A stretch of 64,000 nucleotides of DNA from Timema cristinae (Eukaryota > Arthropoda > Insecta > Phasmatodea > Timematidae), in NCBI GenBank assembly GCA_039000515.1, contig JBCFYV010003508.1, positions 51,224,014-51,288,013 on the forward strand, read 5' to 3'. Below are positions 37,181 through 47,735 of this stretch, one piece after another. Under the pieces are notes generated by a model. That model did not search any database and was not told the DNA's origin. It saw only the letters and a list, made by a program, of their open reading frames with translations. The translations under genes and the position numbers were made by a program. Numbering within the stretch: the stretch's first letter is position 1; every line of letters starts with the position of its first letter.

Positions 37181-38830
37181 ATAATTAACAAACTGCCAGT
37201 GAACAGCGTTGTCCGGAAGAAAATAGTGATCTCGACCAATAGTAATACAAATACCAAAGATCAGATGGGGACGAATCATAAAGACATACGATCTGAGAAA
37301 GATATATAAAAGAACTGTAAGACAAGTAAAATTGACCAGAAAACATAGAGATTGAAGCAGAATAAGAGGTAGAGGAAGACGAAAAGGAGTAAAGGGGAGA
37401 GAGAGCTATAAAGGACATGCGATGAAGGAAAACTGAGATGAGGAGATGACAACATAGCTTCTGAAGGAACTGGGAAACAACCGACTAATGGCTATAACAA
37501 AACTTATAAATAAGAAACAGGAGGGTGGCCCAAGGAATCTTTAAACGTAACCATGGTAGATCTAAGAAGAAGAAACAAGCCAAGAAATGCGGGGACCACA
37601 GGACCATCAGCCTCATCTCTCATGTGAGGAAGATCGTGGCAAAAATACTCAACAGACGAAAATAGAACAGAAAATAAAAAGTGTGATGGAAGAAGACTAA
37701 TTTGGATTTAGAAAATAAAAGGAACCAGTATTCTGAGAATAATTTCAGAGAGAGTTCCGAAAGTCAAGAAAGAAGTCGACATTGGTTTTATCGACTGGCA
37801 AAAGGCATTATCTATAGTGAAAGGGAAGGAACTGATGTAAATACTCAGGAATATCAGCATCAAGTGGAGGAACAGAAAGCTGATTGTAAACTTATATCTG
37901 GGACAGCGAGGGAAGGTGAGGCTAATTGATGGAGAGACCAACAGCTATAGATGGGAAGAGGAATGAAGCAGGGCTGCTGTTGGTCACCCAGTCTGCTCAG
38001 TCTGGATGGCGAGTGCCTGGCCAGGGAAACCTCGGAGGGACTTGGCAATTTCAGGATAGGAGGAGGCGTCAACAACACAATAAAATACGGAAATGATCTA
38101 GTATTTTTGGCCAAAAATAAAGAAGAGTTGCAGAAAATATTGGACCGGCTGTTAGAGGTAGAGACAATATGACATGGAGATCAACAATGAGAATTCAAAA
38201 AATGAAGAACAACTGAAAATCAAAACTGAAAACCAAGAGTTGGAAAACAGAGCGGTTCAAGTATCTAGGAAGTCTGCTGACTAAGGATGCCAACTGCACA
38301 AAGGAAATTAGGTCCAGGATAATCATGACCAAGGAGGCTTTCAACAAGAAGAGACTACGTCTGAACAGCTAGTTGAGTTTGTAACTGAGGAAGAAACTGA
38401 TGAAATGCTACATTTGGAGCATCGCGATGAATGGAGACTAAACTTGGATGCTTAGGAAGATGGTAAAGAAATACTTGGAGATCTTTGAAATGTGATTCTG
38501 GAGAATACATGAGAAGATCAGGTGGACGTAGAAGAGGATAAAGTAGAGGAGTGGTTTTGAAGAGAACAATTTTGAATGGCATTTCATTCTTCTGTGAAAA
38601 TAAAACTGGATTGGACACATCCTTAGGAAGAACTCTCTTTTGCACGACGCAATAGAAGGAAAGGTTGAGGGAAAGAAGAGTTCAAGAAGAAGGAGGATTC
38701 TAATTTTAGATGACTTGAAGGAAAGAAGACAATTCTGTGAGCTGAATGAGGAGGCAAAGGCCAGGGTACATTGGTGGTCTAAGTTCACTGACAAAGGGAA
38801 TGTACTTGTCGTGAGAAATACCGTATATTA
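37181..38830 (+). pseudogene. Dead LINE: reverse-transcriptase and 3' region
   Basis: Plus-strand coding sequence of a non-LTR retrotransposon, broken by many stops and shifts. In order it shows: GDHRTISLISHVRKIVAKI (about 37590, fingers region); QKIKSVMEED followed by FGFRK-like residues; a DIGFIDWQKA-like block (about 37775, RT motif A region); a GCCW-P-LL stretch (37970, motif B region); and KYGNDLVFLAKN (about 38087), where the catalytic YADD box has become YGND. Downstream come FKYLGSLLTKDANCTKEI (38260) and an IRWT block (38516), then IGHILRR-like residues and a basic tail. This fits an RTE/CR1-like LINE of the type common in insects. The mutated active site and stops show it cannot be functional. 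Confidence 0.8.
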
Positions 38831-40887
38831 ATAATAATATAATTTGTTGATTTCAACAGGAGACGTCTGATCCTTGTTGGTATTTGAACTAAAATTAGTG
38901 TCAAGCTCATGGTCTATGTTGCAGGGGAATAGGAGGTTGGAGATTAAATACAAACTGACTGTACCTGAAGGATTTTCTACTATCTGGCCACTAAAATGCT
39001 TGTATATTTATTCTAAATCCTATTCACTTTATTCTTAGCTAGTTAGTGAAATTAAATGTGTATCGCCAAGATGGTTATTAAGATGCAGAGGAAATAAATA
39101 AATAAATAAATATACTAATTAATGAGAAACTTATGTGTGATTAATATATTCCATTATAAAAATAGCAAACATAAAATTATGGAAGATAAGAACTCAGCAA
39201 AGTTGAACTAAACCATAATAATTTAACCACCATACACGAACATAGAAAAACTATTTACTCTGGAAATATTAAAAAGTGCCTTTGCCATCCCACGGTAAAC
39301 ATTGGAGGACTCACCAAACGAATCGATTTAGACGCCCGGTCGGATGAAAAAAAGATTGAAAAGGGCTAATGGAATGTCCATCCATCCAACCATCGAGCGA
39401 GCCACAAAGGGGAATGGTGAGGTTGAGAATGTGTGTTTTTGCTTTCATAAAGAAGAGCCTACATTACATACAACGGTCTATCTAAATACTCTATCATTGA
39501 ACTTTACATGGAATACCAGTTTTATACAAGGCCAACCAAGCACCAACTTTATCATTATAGACTTGATCAATATTTCTAAACAACCATCATTGATTAGCCA
39601 ATTGTAAATATATTTCTCCAAATTTGTTGAAGGATATTTTATAAGACAAGTCAAATCAATTTGTTTATTTATTTTAATTATCTAGGATATTAAATAACAT
39701 GATAAAATTAGCAAAACAAAGAGAAATCATTTTAAAATCAATCAAAATTAAATCGTCAATTATTTTATAATTTACTGTTTCATATTAAAGAACAATTTAT
39801 TTGATTGGCTTCATTTGAATTCAATTCTTACTTTTTCGTGACCCTTCGTAGAGGGAAAGTATTGTGATTGTACACAAAATTCAACTTGAGATTTAGCTGG
39901 ATATCGAACCTCTGTACTCCAAAAAAAATCGTGCTTTACTTTTTGTTTGATCATAAATTTATTGAAATAGTTCAAATTTGCTATTCATACTAATTCGATT
40001 AAAATAATTTGACTAACAATAATATTAACTCAATAGACAATAAGTAAAACCACCTTTTGGGCTGCCTGTAAGGGAAAATATTATATTTAGGATCGCGATC
40101 AAAAATGTTTGGGAAACACTGTCATGGGGTAAGGTTGAAGAGTGAAGCAGCAGGAAGACGACAAATACAATTGATGGAAGCCTCCAGAAAAGAAAGAAGG
40201 TGAAATTCTAGAATATAGAAGAGGAAAGTGCTAAAAGTAAATGGTGGAGGAATCAATTTGAACAGACATCGGACTTGTTTGAATACAGAACACCTAATAA
40301 TGGTACAGGCACGTAACACAACATTGTAGCTTATCACGAGTTGTTGGTCTTTTGGCATCACACAAAAGAAATGCTGCGTGCCCATGTTACACTACTTGTT
40401 GAATGTCTGGAGTTTAGAGCGTCGCTACTGAAAGAATCACAAGTTGCTAAAAACTAATTATAGCTGCTAATCTTTCTCGTGTGGTAATAGCACTTATCCA
40501 GTTTGTATCTCTCTCTTCTATTTTGGGACTCTTAAATTAATTAAACACGCAAAGCCTGTAGGAGACATTCTTGTAAAATTTCTGTATAGGTCTTTAACTC
40601 CTTGACATTTTGAATCCAAAATTAAGTGACTCCCATTGTATTCAATTCTACTTGTTTACATGTGCGTCTCCCACCATCGTATTTTCCCACGTGCTTTTAT
40701 TTTTACTAAATATCCAATAGGTTTATAGGCTGCTGCATCAACAGCAACGACCATCTCGCGTTGATCAACAAACAGCAATATGTTTGTGCGACTGATACGC
40801 GGCGATGTTACGATGTTTCGTTGAATGTATATACGCACCTTAACTTGCATATTATGAAACAAATAAGTATATCAGGACAAATTAAAT
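38831..40887. other. No gene recognised
   Basis: AT-rich. The stretch 40080-40320 is purine-rich and could be a retroelement scrap (frame RFGKHCHGVRLKSEAAGRR). No motif supports a call. Confidence 0.35.
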
Positions 40888-41045
40888 TGATTCTATAACT
40901 AGCACAGTACTTAGTCCCCTGGCCATCATTTGATCTTTGTGAAAGAGGAGGCTACAGTTTCACCAATATTATATTGTTCAGCCCCGCCACGAATAAAACC
41001 TAGGACCCCTACCTTAATAGGTGTATGCGCTATCGATCGAGGTAA
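40888..41045 (-). mobile_element. Second SINE family, diverged copy, minus strand
   Basis: It aligns by eye with 28978-29165. TTCTATAACTAGCACAGTAC, CCCCTGGCCATCATTTGATC and TTTGTGAAAGAGGAGGCTAC occupy matching positions. The head, GCTATCGATCGAGG near 41029, is degraded. Confidence 0.5.
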
Positions 41046-42378
41046 AACAAAACAACTTTAGATACATACAAACTGGTCCAATGATTCATTATATGTTTTG
41101 AAAGCTAAACAAGGATTAAATCAATGTTATTTTATAATATAGAATAGCTGTTATGTATAAATATAAGTAATAAACCAAGTTTTATTCTAGTGCTTTATTT
41201 CAATCAAATTTAGTCTAAAACTAATGAAGTTTTCTTTAAAAATTTCATAAACGAGATTTTTGCTATGCCAAAAGGAAAGATGGCGTAAAGCAGTTTTATA
41301 GCTAACGCTGAAAATAATGTTTAATATGAACTGGGTCATAGGCGGATCCATTTCAAGGTAATTTGGCTGGTTGTATAGAAATGAATAAAGCAATTAATTT
41401 CGCTTCTGAGCGTGTTTGACTTTCTGAAATCAATAATCCTTTACTAGACAACCAATAATAATGTTGGCTAATAACTATCTTGTTGATACAGCTCTGTGAA
41501 CATGCTACATACATTATAACACTGCGTACATAATCCATAATTCATCTAACATTCGAAGCTTGTGTTTCCCTAAGCCAGCATTGATTAGAGTACATTTTGA
41601 ACCATAGCTTGACATATTTCCACGATGTTTATTTAAAAACAAGTTTCAATCCACTTACACCAACCAGTCCATTGGCAATCCTCAAGGCCATCAACATGCT
41701 GCGTATCAATGATAGAAATGTAGCGATTCTACCAAACTTACCAACATAATCAAGTATTTTCAACTTATCCTTGATATTATAGTCATCATATTAATATTTC
41801 AATTATATCAATGAGATAATTATAATAATATATCAGATAAACTTTTAATGTGGGTTCGTTTCAAAAGAAAATTTAGAAATTACGTATCTAGCTAGCATTC
41901 GAAAGACATTCCACAAAATCACTGTGATTTAATTAACAGTAAAACAAACTTTTCTCACTAAGACACTTTAACCTCTCATTAATATGAATAAAACCATAAA
42001 ATCTATAACGTCAAATTACTATAATACATTGCAAGTAGATCAGCTAGGATGATCTCTAATTAACTATTCTAAATAAATTGTACCAAAAATGTCGGCATAC
42101 ATGTACTTTATTATTTCTGAAATATAACTTAGTAATCGCCCCAGACAGTCGGGATGTGTTAACCTCAACTTGTCTATACTTGTGAATGGGATATTGGAGT
42201 GAGATACAAGTTGCTTACATTGGGTATAATTTCCTTAAATGTTTATCCCTCCCCCAACCACACACACACACACATTTAAATGTGGGTATATTTAATTCCA
42301 AATCTACCTTCTGCTCATTTATACTCAACAAATGTAAATATGCTGATAGTCTGGGTGGTTTGTAAGATACGATTCATC

Positions 42379-42380
<2 letters not shown>
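41046..42380. other. No gene recognised
   Basis: AT-rich DNA with no supported coding region. A short CA microsatellite lies near 42261-42274. Confidence 0.4.

Positions 42381-42381
<1 letters not shown>

Positions 42382-42434
<53 letters not shown>
42382..42434. repeat. (AT)n microsatellite
   Basis: An uninterrupted AT dinucleotide run of about 52 bp. A shorter one lies at about 43489-43511. Confidence 0.95.
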
Positions 42435-42436
<2 letters not shown>

Positions 42437-44005
42437 GTAACAATACAAACTTCGTATTGTACAATAACTACCCCACCCAACCTAATATTCCACGTTCTGC
42501 TTTGAACAAATTAAAATACACATGATTTAAAGCTATGCTATTTTATCTGTTGTCATTTATAAAATGTACGTTACGTCCTCCCTAGCCTGTAGTTTTAGGG
42601 TCCTTACCTATAGGAGCAGCGGAGGGTGTAGCAATAATACTGTCTGAAGTTTTTTTACTTAAATGATTGTACCTTCCCACGTATAGTAACTTTAAAGTTA
42701 GTGCATTTAAATCCTACGTTGCCTGTGTGCATTTTTATTTCGACACAGTTTTTAATTAATTAAAATAATATAATCAAAACATTTAAAATTCCAGCCTCGA
42801 GGTGGACATGTTCTTGCAGAAAGCTACTAATTGTTAGAACTCGAGACTTCTACGTGCGGTAGAACTCACGTAACGCTCACGACAGATAAACAAGCTGGTG
42901 TAATATTATTTTGTAATAAATGTAAGATGATATTTGAACTACATGCGTGAATACTACATCTAATTTGAATAGATGTGAACGTGTTTATTTGAAGTATTGT
43001 TACCTGTTGTATAAATGTACTCCCCGTACCATGAAAGGTGTCATCAGTCCCAGTTTGACGGATTCCACTAAGAGCCTATCTTATAAGCTGTCTCATATTG
43101 CTCCTTTCAGGGTAGACTAAGAGCACATCATCTAATACAAACGAATTTTATTACTACGTCTCTACGTGGTTGTAGTTATTTAAATTTAATTAAAATTTGT
43201 CAAAAAATACTGTATGTCTGATTAAAAAAGGAAAGGGTAAACAACATTTACTACAATTTAATATTTCCGAATAGAGTGTTGGGTTTGTACAAAGTTATTA
43301 CTTAATATATTTTTATCAATATTCTACCTCCATTTCAAACCATTTATTTTATCTTGTCTTTCGTCTGTTTTGGTGAGGGTTGGCCTTTTATGTTAACGCA
43401 TGTTGAAACATTGGTAATAACTTGTAATTATTTTAAAACTATTTTGATGCCCTTTTTGTGTCAATAATTTTCGTGGGATATAAAATAAATATATATATAT
43501 ATATATATATAATATTGAAAGTGAGGTGTTACAATATCTTAGTACTTATTTCTATGAGTATGAGAAAGGTCGAACTAGATACATGGGTGTTATTCTATTG
43601 AACTGCAAGTACTTGCTCCGAAATATACCATTTGAATAAAACAAATGAGCTGTAACAATGTAACATTATTGTGTGAGCTATGTCAAGCTATACATTCGTG
43701 ACAAACAACAAAAATGTTTTTCAAATTTTAAAACTTAATCTAAATCTTTTAATTTTTTTTAATAATGAATATTTAGGTCAATGGTCTTATTTTCAAATAA
43801 TACAAAGTATATTGTAGTTTTTAAAAAATATCAAAATTTGAACAAAAATATTCAGTTTATGTTCCTGAAGAGTAGAATAAAGATTACTATAGTAAGTAAA
43901 TTGCTATGTTTGTGAGTAACCTTGAGGTTATGTAAAGCCTATTGAAAGTTATCTAAATAAATAGCGTCAATTGTGTTTAATTAATTGATTAACACCGCGG
44001 ATCAT
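42435..44005. other. No gene recognised; one tRNA-like fragment
   Basis: AT-rich DNA. The minus strand at 42830-42895 reads GTGAGCGTTACGTGAGTTC then TCTCGAGTTCTAAC, resembling A and B boxes of a SINE head; no body is recognisable. Confidence 0.35.
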
Positions 44006-44325
44006 ACTTGGGGTGTGCAATGTGGTTTCATGCCAGATAGAGGCTGTGTTGACCAGATATTTGGGGTGTGCAATGTGGTTTCATGCCAGCTAGAGGCTGT
44101 GTTGACCAGATACTTGGGGTGTGCAATGTGGTTTCATGCCAGCTAGAGGCTGTGTTGACCAGATATTTGGGGTGTGCAATGTGTTTTCATCCCAGCTAGA
44201 GGCTGTGTTGACCAGATATTTGGGGTGTGCAATGTGTTTTCATGCCAGCTAGAGGCTGTGTTGACCAGATATTTGGGGTGTGCAATGTAATTTAATGCCA
44301 GCTAGAGGCTGTGTTGACCAGATAT
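44006..44325. repeat. 53-bp minisatellite derived from a reverse-transcriptase motif, 6 copies
   Basis: Units of 53 bp start at about 44006, 44059, 44112, 44165, 44218 and 44271. Each contains TGCAATGTGGTTTCATGCC and AGAGGCTGTGTTGACCAGAT. In one frame this reads QCGFMPARGCVDQI, the conserved RT segment (compare QCGFxPGRGxxDxIF in LINEs). The last unit runs directly into the rest of the RT (LALQQMFEKY). The array is therefore an expansion of part of the LINE's own coding sequence. Since 53 is not a multiple of three, it destroys the frame. Confidence 0.9.
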
Positions 44326-45530
44326 TGGCATTGCAACAAATGTTTGAGAAATATATGTCAGTAAGGAAGAAACTTTATTGTGCATTTGTTGATCTGGAGA
44401 AAGCGTATGATTGGTTGATTAGGAATATGTTAAACAGTTCTCTGAGAAAGTATGGTGTGGTAAGTGCAATTATGGCGGTGTATGATGGAAGTAAATGTGT
44501 GTTAGAGTGAATTGAGCTTTGAGCAATGGTTTGACATTAGACACAATTGTGTTATGGTTCCATTATTGTTTAATGTATTCATGGATATGTGTGAGGGATG
44601 CTTGTGAGGACGCGGTTGGTGGACAAATGAATAATATGAATGTGAGAGTTCTGTTATATGCAAACAATGTCATATAAAATGGCTGAGAATAAAAGTGACT
44701 TGCAGAATGCATTAACTCGTTTGAATGTGGTGACAGGAAGAATAAAGTTTCATATAAATGTCTCCAAAACTAAGGTGATAGTTTTTAATAAGGATGGATC
44801 AGGAAATGATTGTCAACTTGGTATAAATGGGAAAATGTTAGAAAAGCTTCATGATTTTATGTATCTGAGCAGAATGTTCAGTAAAAATGGAAGGATGGAT
44901 GGTGAAATCGACTTATGAGTGAATACATCTCTGAAAGTAGTTGGCTATATGTGGACTATTGCAAAGAATGAAGTAGTATCAAAAGAAATAAAAATGGCAG
45001 TATTTAAATTTTGTTGACGCCAACATTGTTTAGTGGATGTGACGATTGGTTTTGTCAGGAAAAATACAAGAGTAATGTGAATGTGGTTGAAATGAGATAT
45101 CTAAGAAATGTAGGTGTAAAAATTTGTATGGGCTGAGTCAGTAAAAAATTGGGCGTTAAAGGAGTTCGGTTTGAAAGGGAATCCTATAGGTCAACGTGAA
45201 ACAAATGTTGGTTTGGGCATGTTGAGAGAATGCGTGTGGATCGAGTGACGAAGCAGATATATAAGAGTAGAATGTATGCATTAAAGGGGTGTTAGGCCAT
45301 TAAAGACGTGTTATAGACGAATGAGTGTAAAAGGGGAATATTAAGAGTTTTAATAATAAAAGAGCATGTATTACTCTGTGTGTGGATGTTGTTGCAGCGA
45401 AGGAAGAATGAAAAGATAGGGAAGTGTGGATAAAGTTAGTGAGGATGGATAGAGTTCGGAGTTGTTTTCTGAGCGATATTCACAGTTTCTTATCTACCCT
45501 GTAAGGAACGGTGTGATGTGCTGTGTAGTA
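44270..45530 (+). pseudogene. Dead LINE reverse transcriptase and C-terminal region
   Basis: Continuing from the 53-bp array, the plus strand reads LALQQMFEKY, then LYCAFVDLEKAYD near 44380 (RT motif A with its catalytic Asp). Then comes VRVLLYANNVI near 44650, where the catalytic YADD has become YANN, so both catalytic Asp residues are lost. Next are VSKTKVIVFNKDGSGN (about 44765) and LHDFMYLSRMFSKNGRMDGEI (about 44850), the usual post-RT YLG region. A C-terminal VERMRVDRVTKQIYKS block follows near 45230. Frameshifts and stops are frequent. It fits an insect endonuclease/reverse-transcriptase LINE. A mariner end lies immediately downstream. Confidence 0.85.
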
Positions 45531-45536
45531 TGTATG

Positions 45537-46264
45537 TACGAAGGGGTATCAAAAAGTTTTAAGACTGGTTCTGTATAATGTAAATAAATTACCTGATTTA
45601 AATTTGGACACTATCTCCTTCAAAGTAGTTCCCTTGTGCAGTGATACAATGATACCAGCAGTTTTTCAACTTTTGAAAAGCTCCCTGAAAGTCCTGGTTT
45701 CGAAGCCTGCTCAACACCACCTGCGATTCACATTTTATCTCCTTCACGGTGTCAAACCTACGACCCTTGAGCTTTAACTTAATCTTAGGGAAGAGGAAGA
45801 ATTCGCATGGGGCCAAATCCGAGGAGTCCGGATGTGATGAACGATGAGTATGTTGTTGCACCCAATAAACTTACGCGTGTTGTGTGTGCGGGTGCGTTGT
45901 CATGTCGGAGCAACCAACTGCCCGCACACCACAGTTCCACTCTCCTCCTTCAGAGCTTGACAGAAGAACTTGGCGTGGATGATCGGACTCTCGGGAACAA
46001 ATTCATGGTGCACAATCCCGAGACTGTCGAGGAACTTGGTCGTGCTCCTGACCTGCCTCAACTTCCTCTGTCTTGGAGATCTGGGGCTCCTCCACTGCGA
46101 GGACTGTCGTAACCTTAGACCCAACTCTCGTCCCCTGTGATGATCCGTGACCTGCAGGTTGACGGAGCTTGGCATGGTACTCCTGTTCGAGGGTCAGGGG
46201 TACGAACCTGGCGGCAACGTGGTGCATGTTAAAAACGGACGCGAGGATTCACAAATGTTCTTAG
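45537..46264 (-). pseudogene. mariner transposase, C-terminal two-thirds and one terminal repeat
   Basis: On the minus strand this reads NMHHVAARFVPLTLEQE (about 46228), IITGDESWV (46133, first catalytic Asp region), GIVHHEFVPE (about 46010) and HDNAPAHT (about 45888, second Asp). It ends with SSDLAPCEFFLFPKIKLKLK (45815, third Asp) and QGNYFEGD, with the stop near 45598. These are the D,D34D signatures of mariner. Frameshifts and at least one stop (after ESWV) kill it. TACGAAGGGGTATCAAAAAG at 45537 is a typical mariner terminal inverted repeat. The N-terminal part continues at 47657 beyond an inserted retroposon. Confidence 0.88.
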
Positions 46265-47668
46265 TGACCATCCAGCTGAGTACAAGGAAGGGCAGAGGAT
46301 AGTTGTAATAGACGCAGAGGGGTATCCAGCTGAGTACAAGGAAGGGCAGAGGATAGTTGTAATAGACGCAGAGGGTAACCAGCTGAGTACAAGGAAGGGC
46401 AGAGGATAGTTGTAATAGACGCAGAGGGTAACCAGCTGAGTACAAGGAAGGGCAGAGGATAGTTGTAATAGACGCAGAGGGGTAACCAGCTGAGTACAAG
46501 GAAGGGCAGAGGATAGTTGTAATAGACGCAGAGGGGTAACCAGCTGAGTACAAGGAAGGGCAGAGGATAGTTGTAATAGACGCAGAGGGGTAACCAGCTG
46601 AGTACAAGGAAGGGCAGAGGATAGTTGTAATAGACGCAGAGGGGTATCCAGCTGAGTACAAGGAAGGGCAGAGGATAGTTGTAATAGACGCAGAGGGGTA
46701 TCCAGCTGAGTACAAGGAAGGGCAGAGGATAGTTGTAATAGACGCAGAGGGGTATCCAGCTGAGTACAAGGAAGGGCAGAGGATAGTTGTAATAGACGCA
46801 GAGGGGTATCCAGCTGAGTACAAGGAAGGGCAGAGGATAGTTGTAATAGATGCAGAGGGGTATCCAGCTGAGTACAAGGAAGGGCAGAGGATAGTTTAAA
46901 CGCAGAGGGGTATCCAGCTGAGTACAAGGAAGGGCAGAGGATAGTTGTAATAGACGCAGAGGGGTATCCAGCTGAGTACAAGGAAGGGCAGAGGATAGTT
47001 GTAATAGACGCAGAGGGGTATCCAGCTGAGAACAAGGAAGGGCAGAGGATAGTTGTAATAGACGCAGAGGGGTATCCCGTGGCTGGATATCCATCCTCTT
47101 GCCCCGCAGCCCCCTTGTACCATCGGGGCAATGGATTACCCCGGAGTGTTCAAGGGAGCAATGTATTTAGTATTAGGTTAGGATTGGGGTAATAGGGACT
47201 GGGAAGGGAGGGTATAAGAAAGGGGGTAGGGTAGGAGAAATAAGCTTACAGCTATCTTAAAAGGGTGGGACACAGAAGTGGTGATGCTATGAAGTAGACC
47301 GAGCACCAACTCCGATAGGCGCCTCCCAGTGGTGGATTGGGGTGCCCGCCTCCCCAGGTGGTGTATAGGGGGATGCCCGCCTCCGCTGGGTTCTCCGTCG
47401 GGCAGGGTGGCTACTCTGTCTGGGGGAGAGGCCAGTGGGGGAGGGTACTGGGGAAGTAATACACCCGGGGCGGACCAACTGGAAGGAGAGTAAGTTTGTT
47501 TTCTCAAAATGTAGACTAAGTGTTAAACCTGTTAGATGTAAATAAAATGGAAACAACTGAAATAAGTAAATTGTGAAAAGTTTGTGAATAAAATGGCCTG
47601 GATTTAAAGTTGTAAGATGCAAAGCCAATACATAGCAAAATTTAATAAATAAAAAATGGCCATCCAGC
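46265..47668 (+). mobile_element. Composite retroposon: 54-bp VNTR + unique region + A-rich tail, inserted in mariner with 12-bp TSD
   Basis: TGACCATCCAGC (46265-46276) and TGGCCATCCAGC (47657-47668) flank a 1380-bp insert. The mariner frame resumes on each side (WMV...CESS on one, VVEDRWMA on the other), so the duplicated GGATGG segment belonged to the target. The insert begins with a 54-bp VNTR. It continues with a GC-rich unique stretch (47081-47500) and an AT-rich 3' part with two AATAAAATGG strings, and ends TAATAAATAAAAAA. A target duplication plus a terminal A-rich tail is the mark of LINE-mediated retroposition. It encodes no recognisable protein, so it must be non-autonomous or a 5'-incomplete LINE. 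Confidence 0.7.
46277..47080. repeat. 54-bp minisatellite, about 15 copies (VNTR of the retroposon)
   Basis: Units contain CCAGCTGAGTACAAGGAAGG and AGAGGATAGTTGTAATAGAC. Most are 54 bp; units with GGTAACC variants can be 53 bp, and one near 46890 is shortened. Minus-strand frames of 227-300 codons open in all three phases because the unit is stop-free and a multiple of three. None of them has a non-repetitive coding region. Confidence 0.95.
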
Positions 47669-47735
47669 GATCCTCGACCACAAGTTGCCTAACTTTGTCC
47701 ATCATTTTGGGGTTTTCGCTCGTGGGAGGCCACCC
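47657..47735 (-). pseudogene. mariner transposase, N-terminal helix-turn-helix fragment
   Basis: The minus strand reads SGWPPTSENPKMMDKVRQLV then VEDRWMA, matching the SGRPxTxxxxExIxKVxxLVxEDRR region of the mariner DNA-binding domain. It is continuous in order with the C-terminal part at 45537-46264 once the retroposon is removed. Coding similarity stops just upstream of SGWPP, so the first ~60 residues and the second terminal repeat are not recognisable. Confidence 0.75.

Noticed and set aside
46194..47131. Three overlapping 227-300-codon minus-strand proteins
   Set aside because: All three phases of the same 54-bp array are open, which is not expected of a gene. The array belongs to a retroposon.
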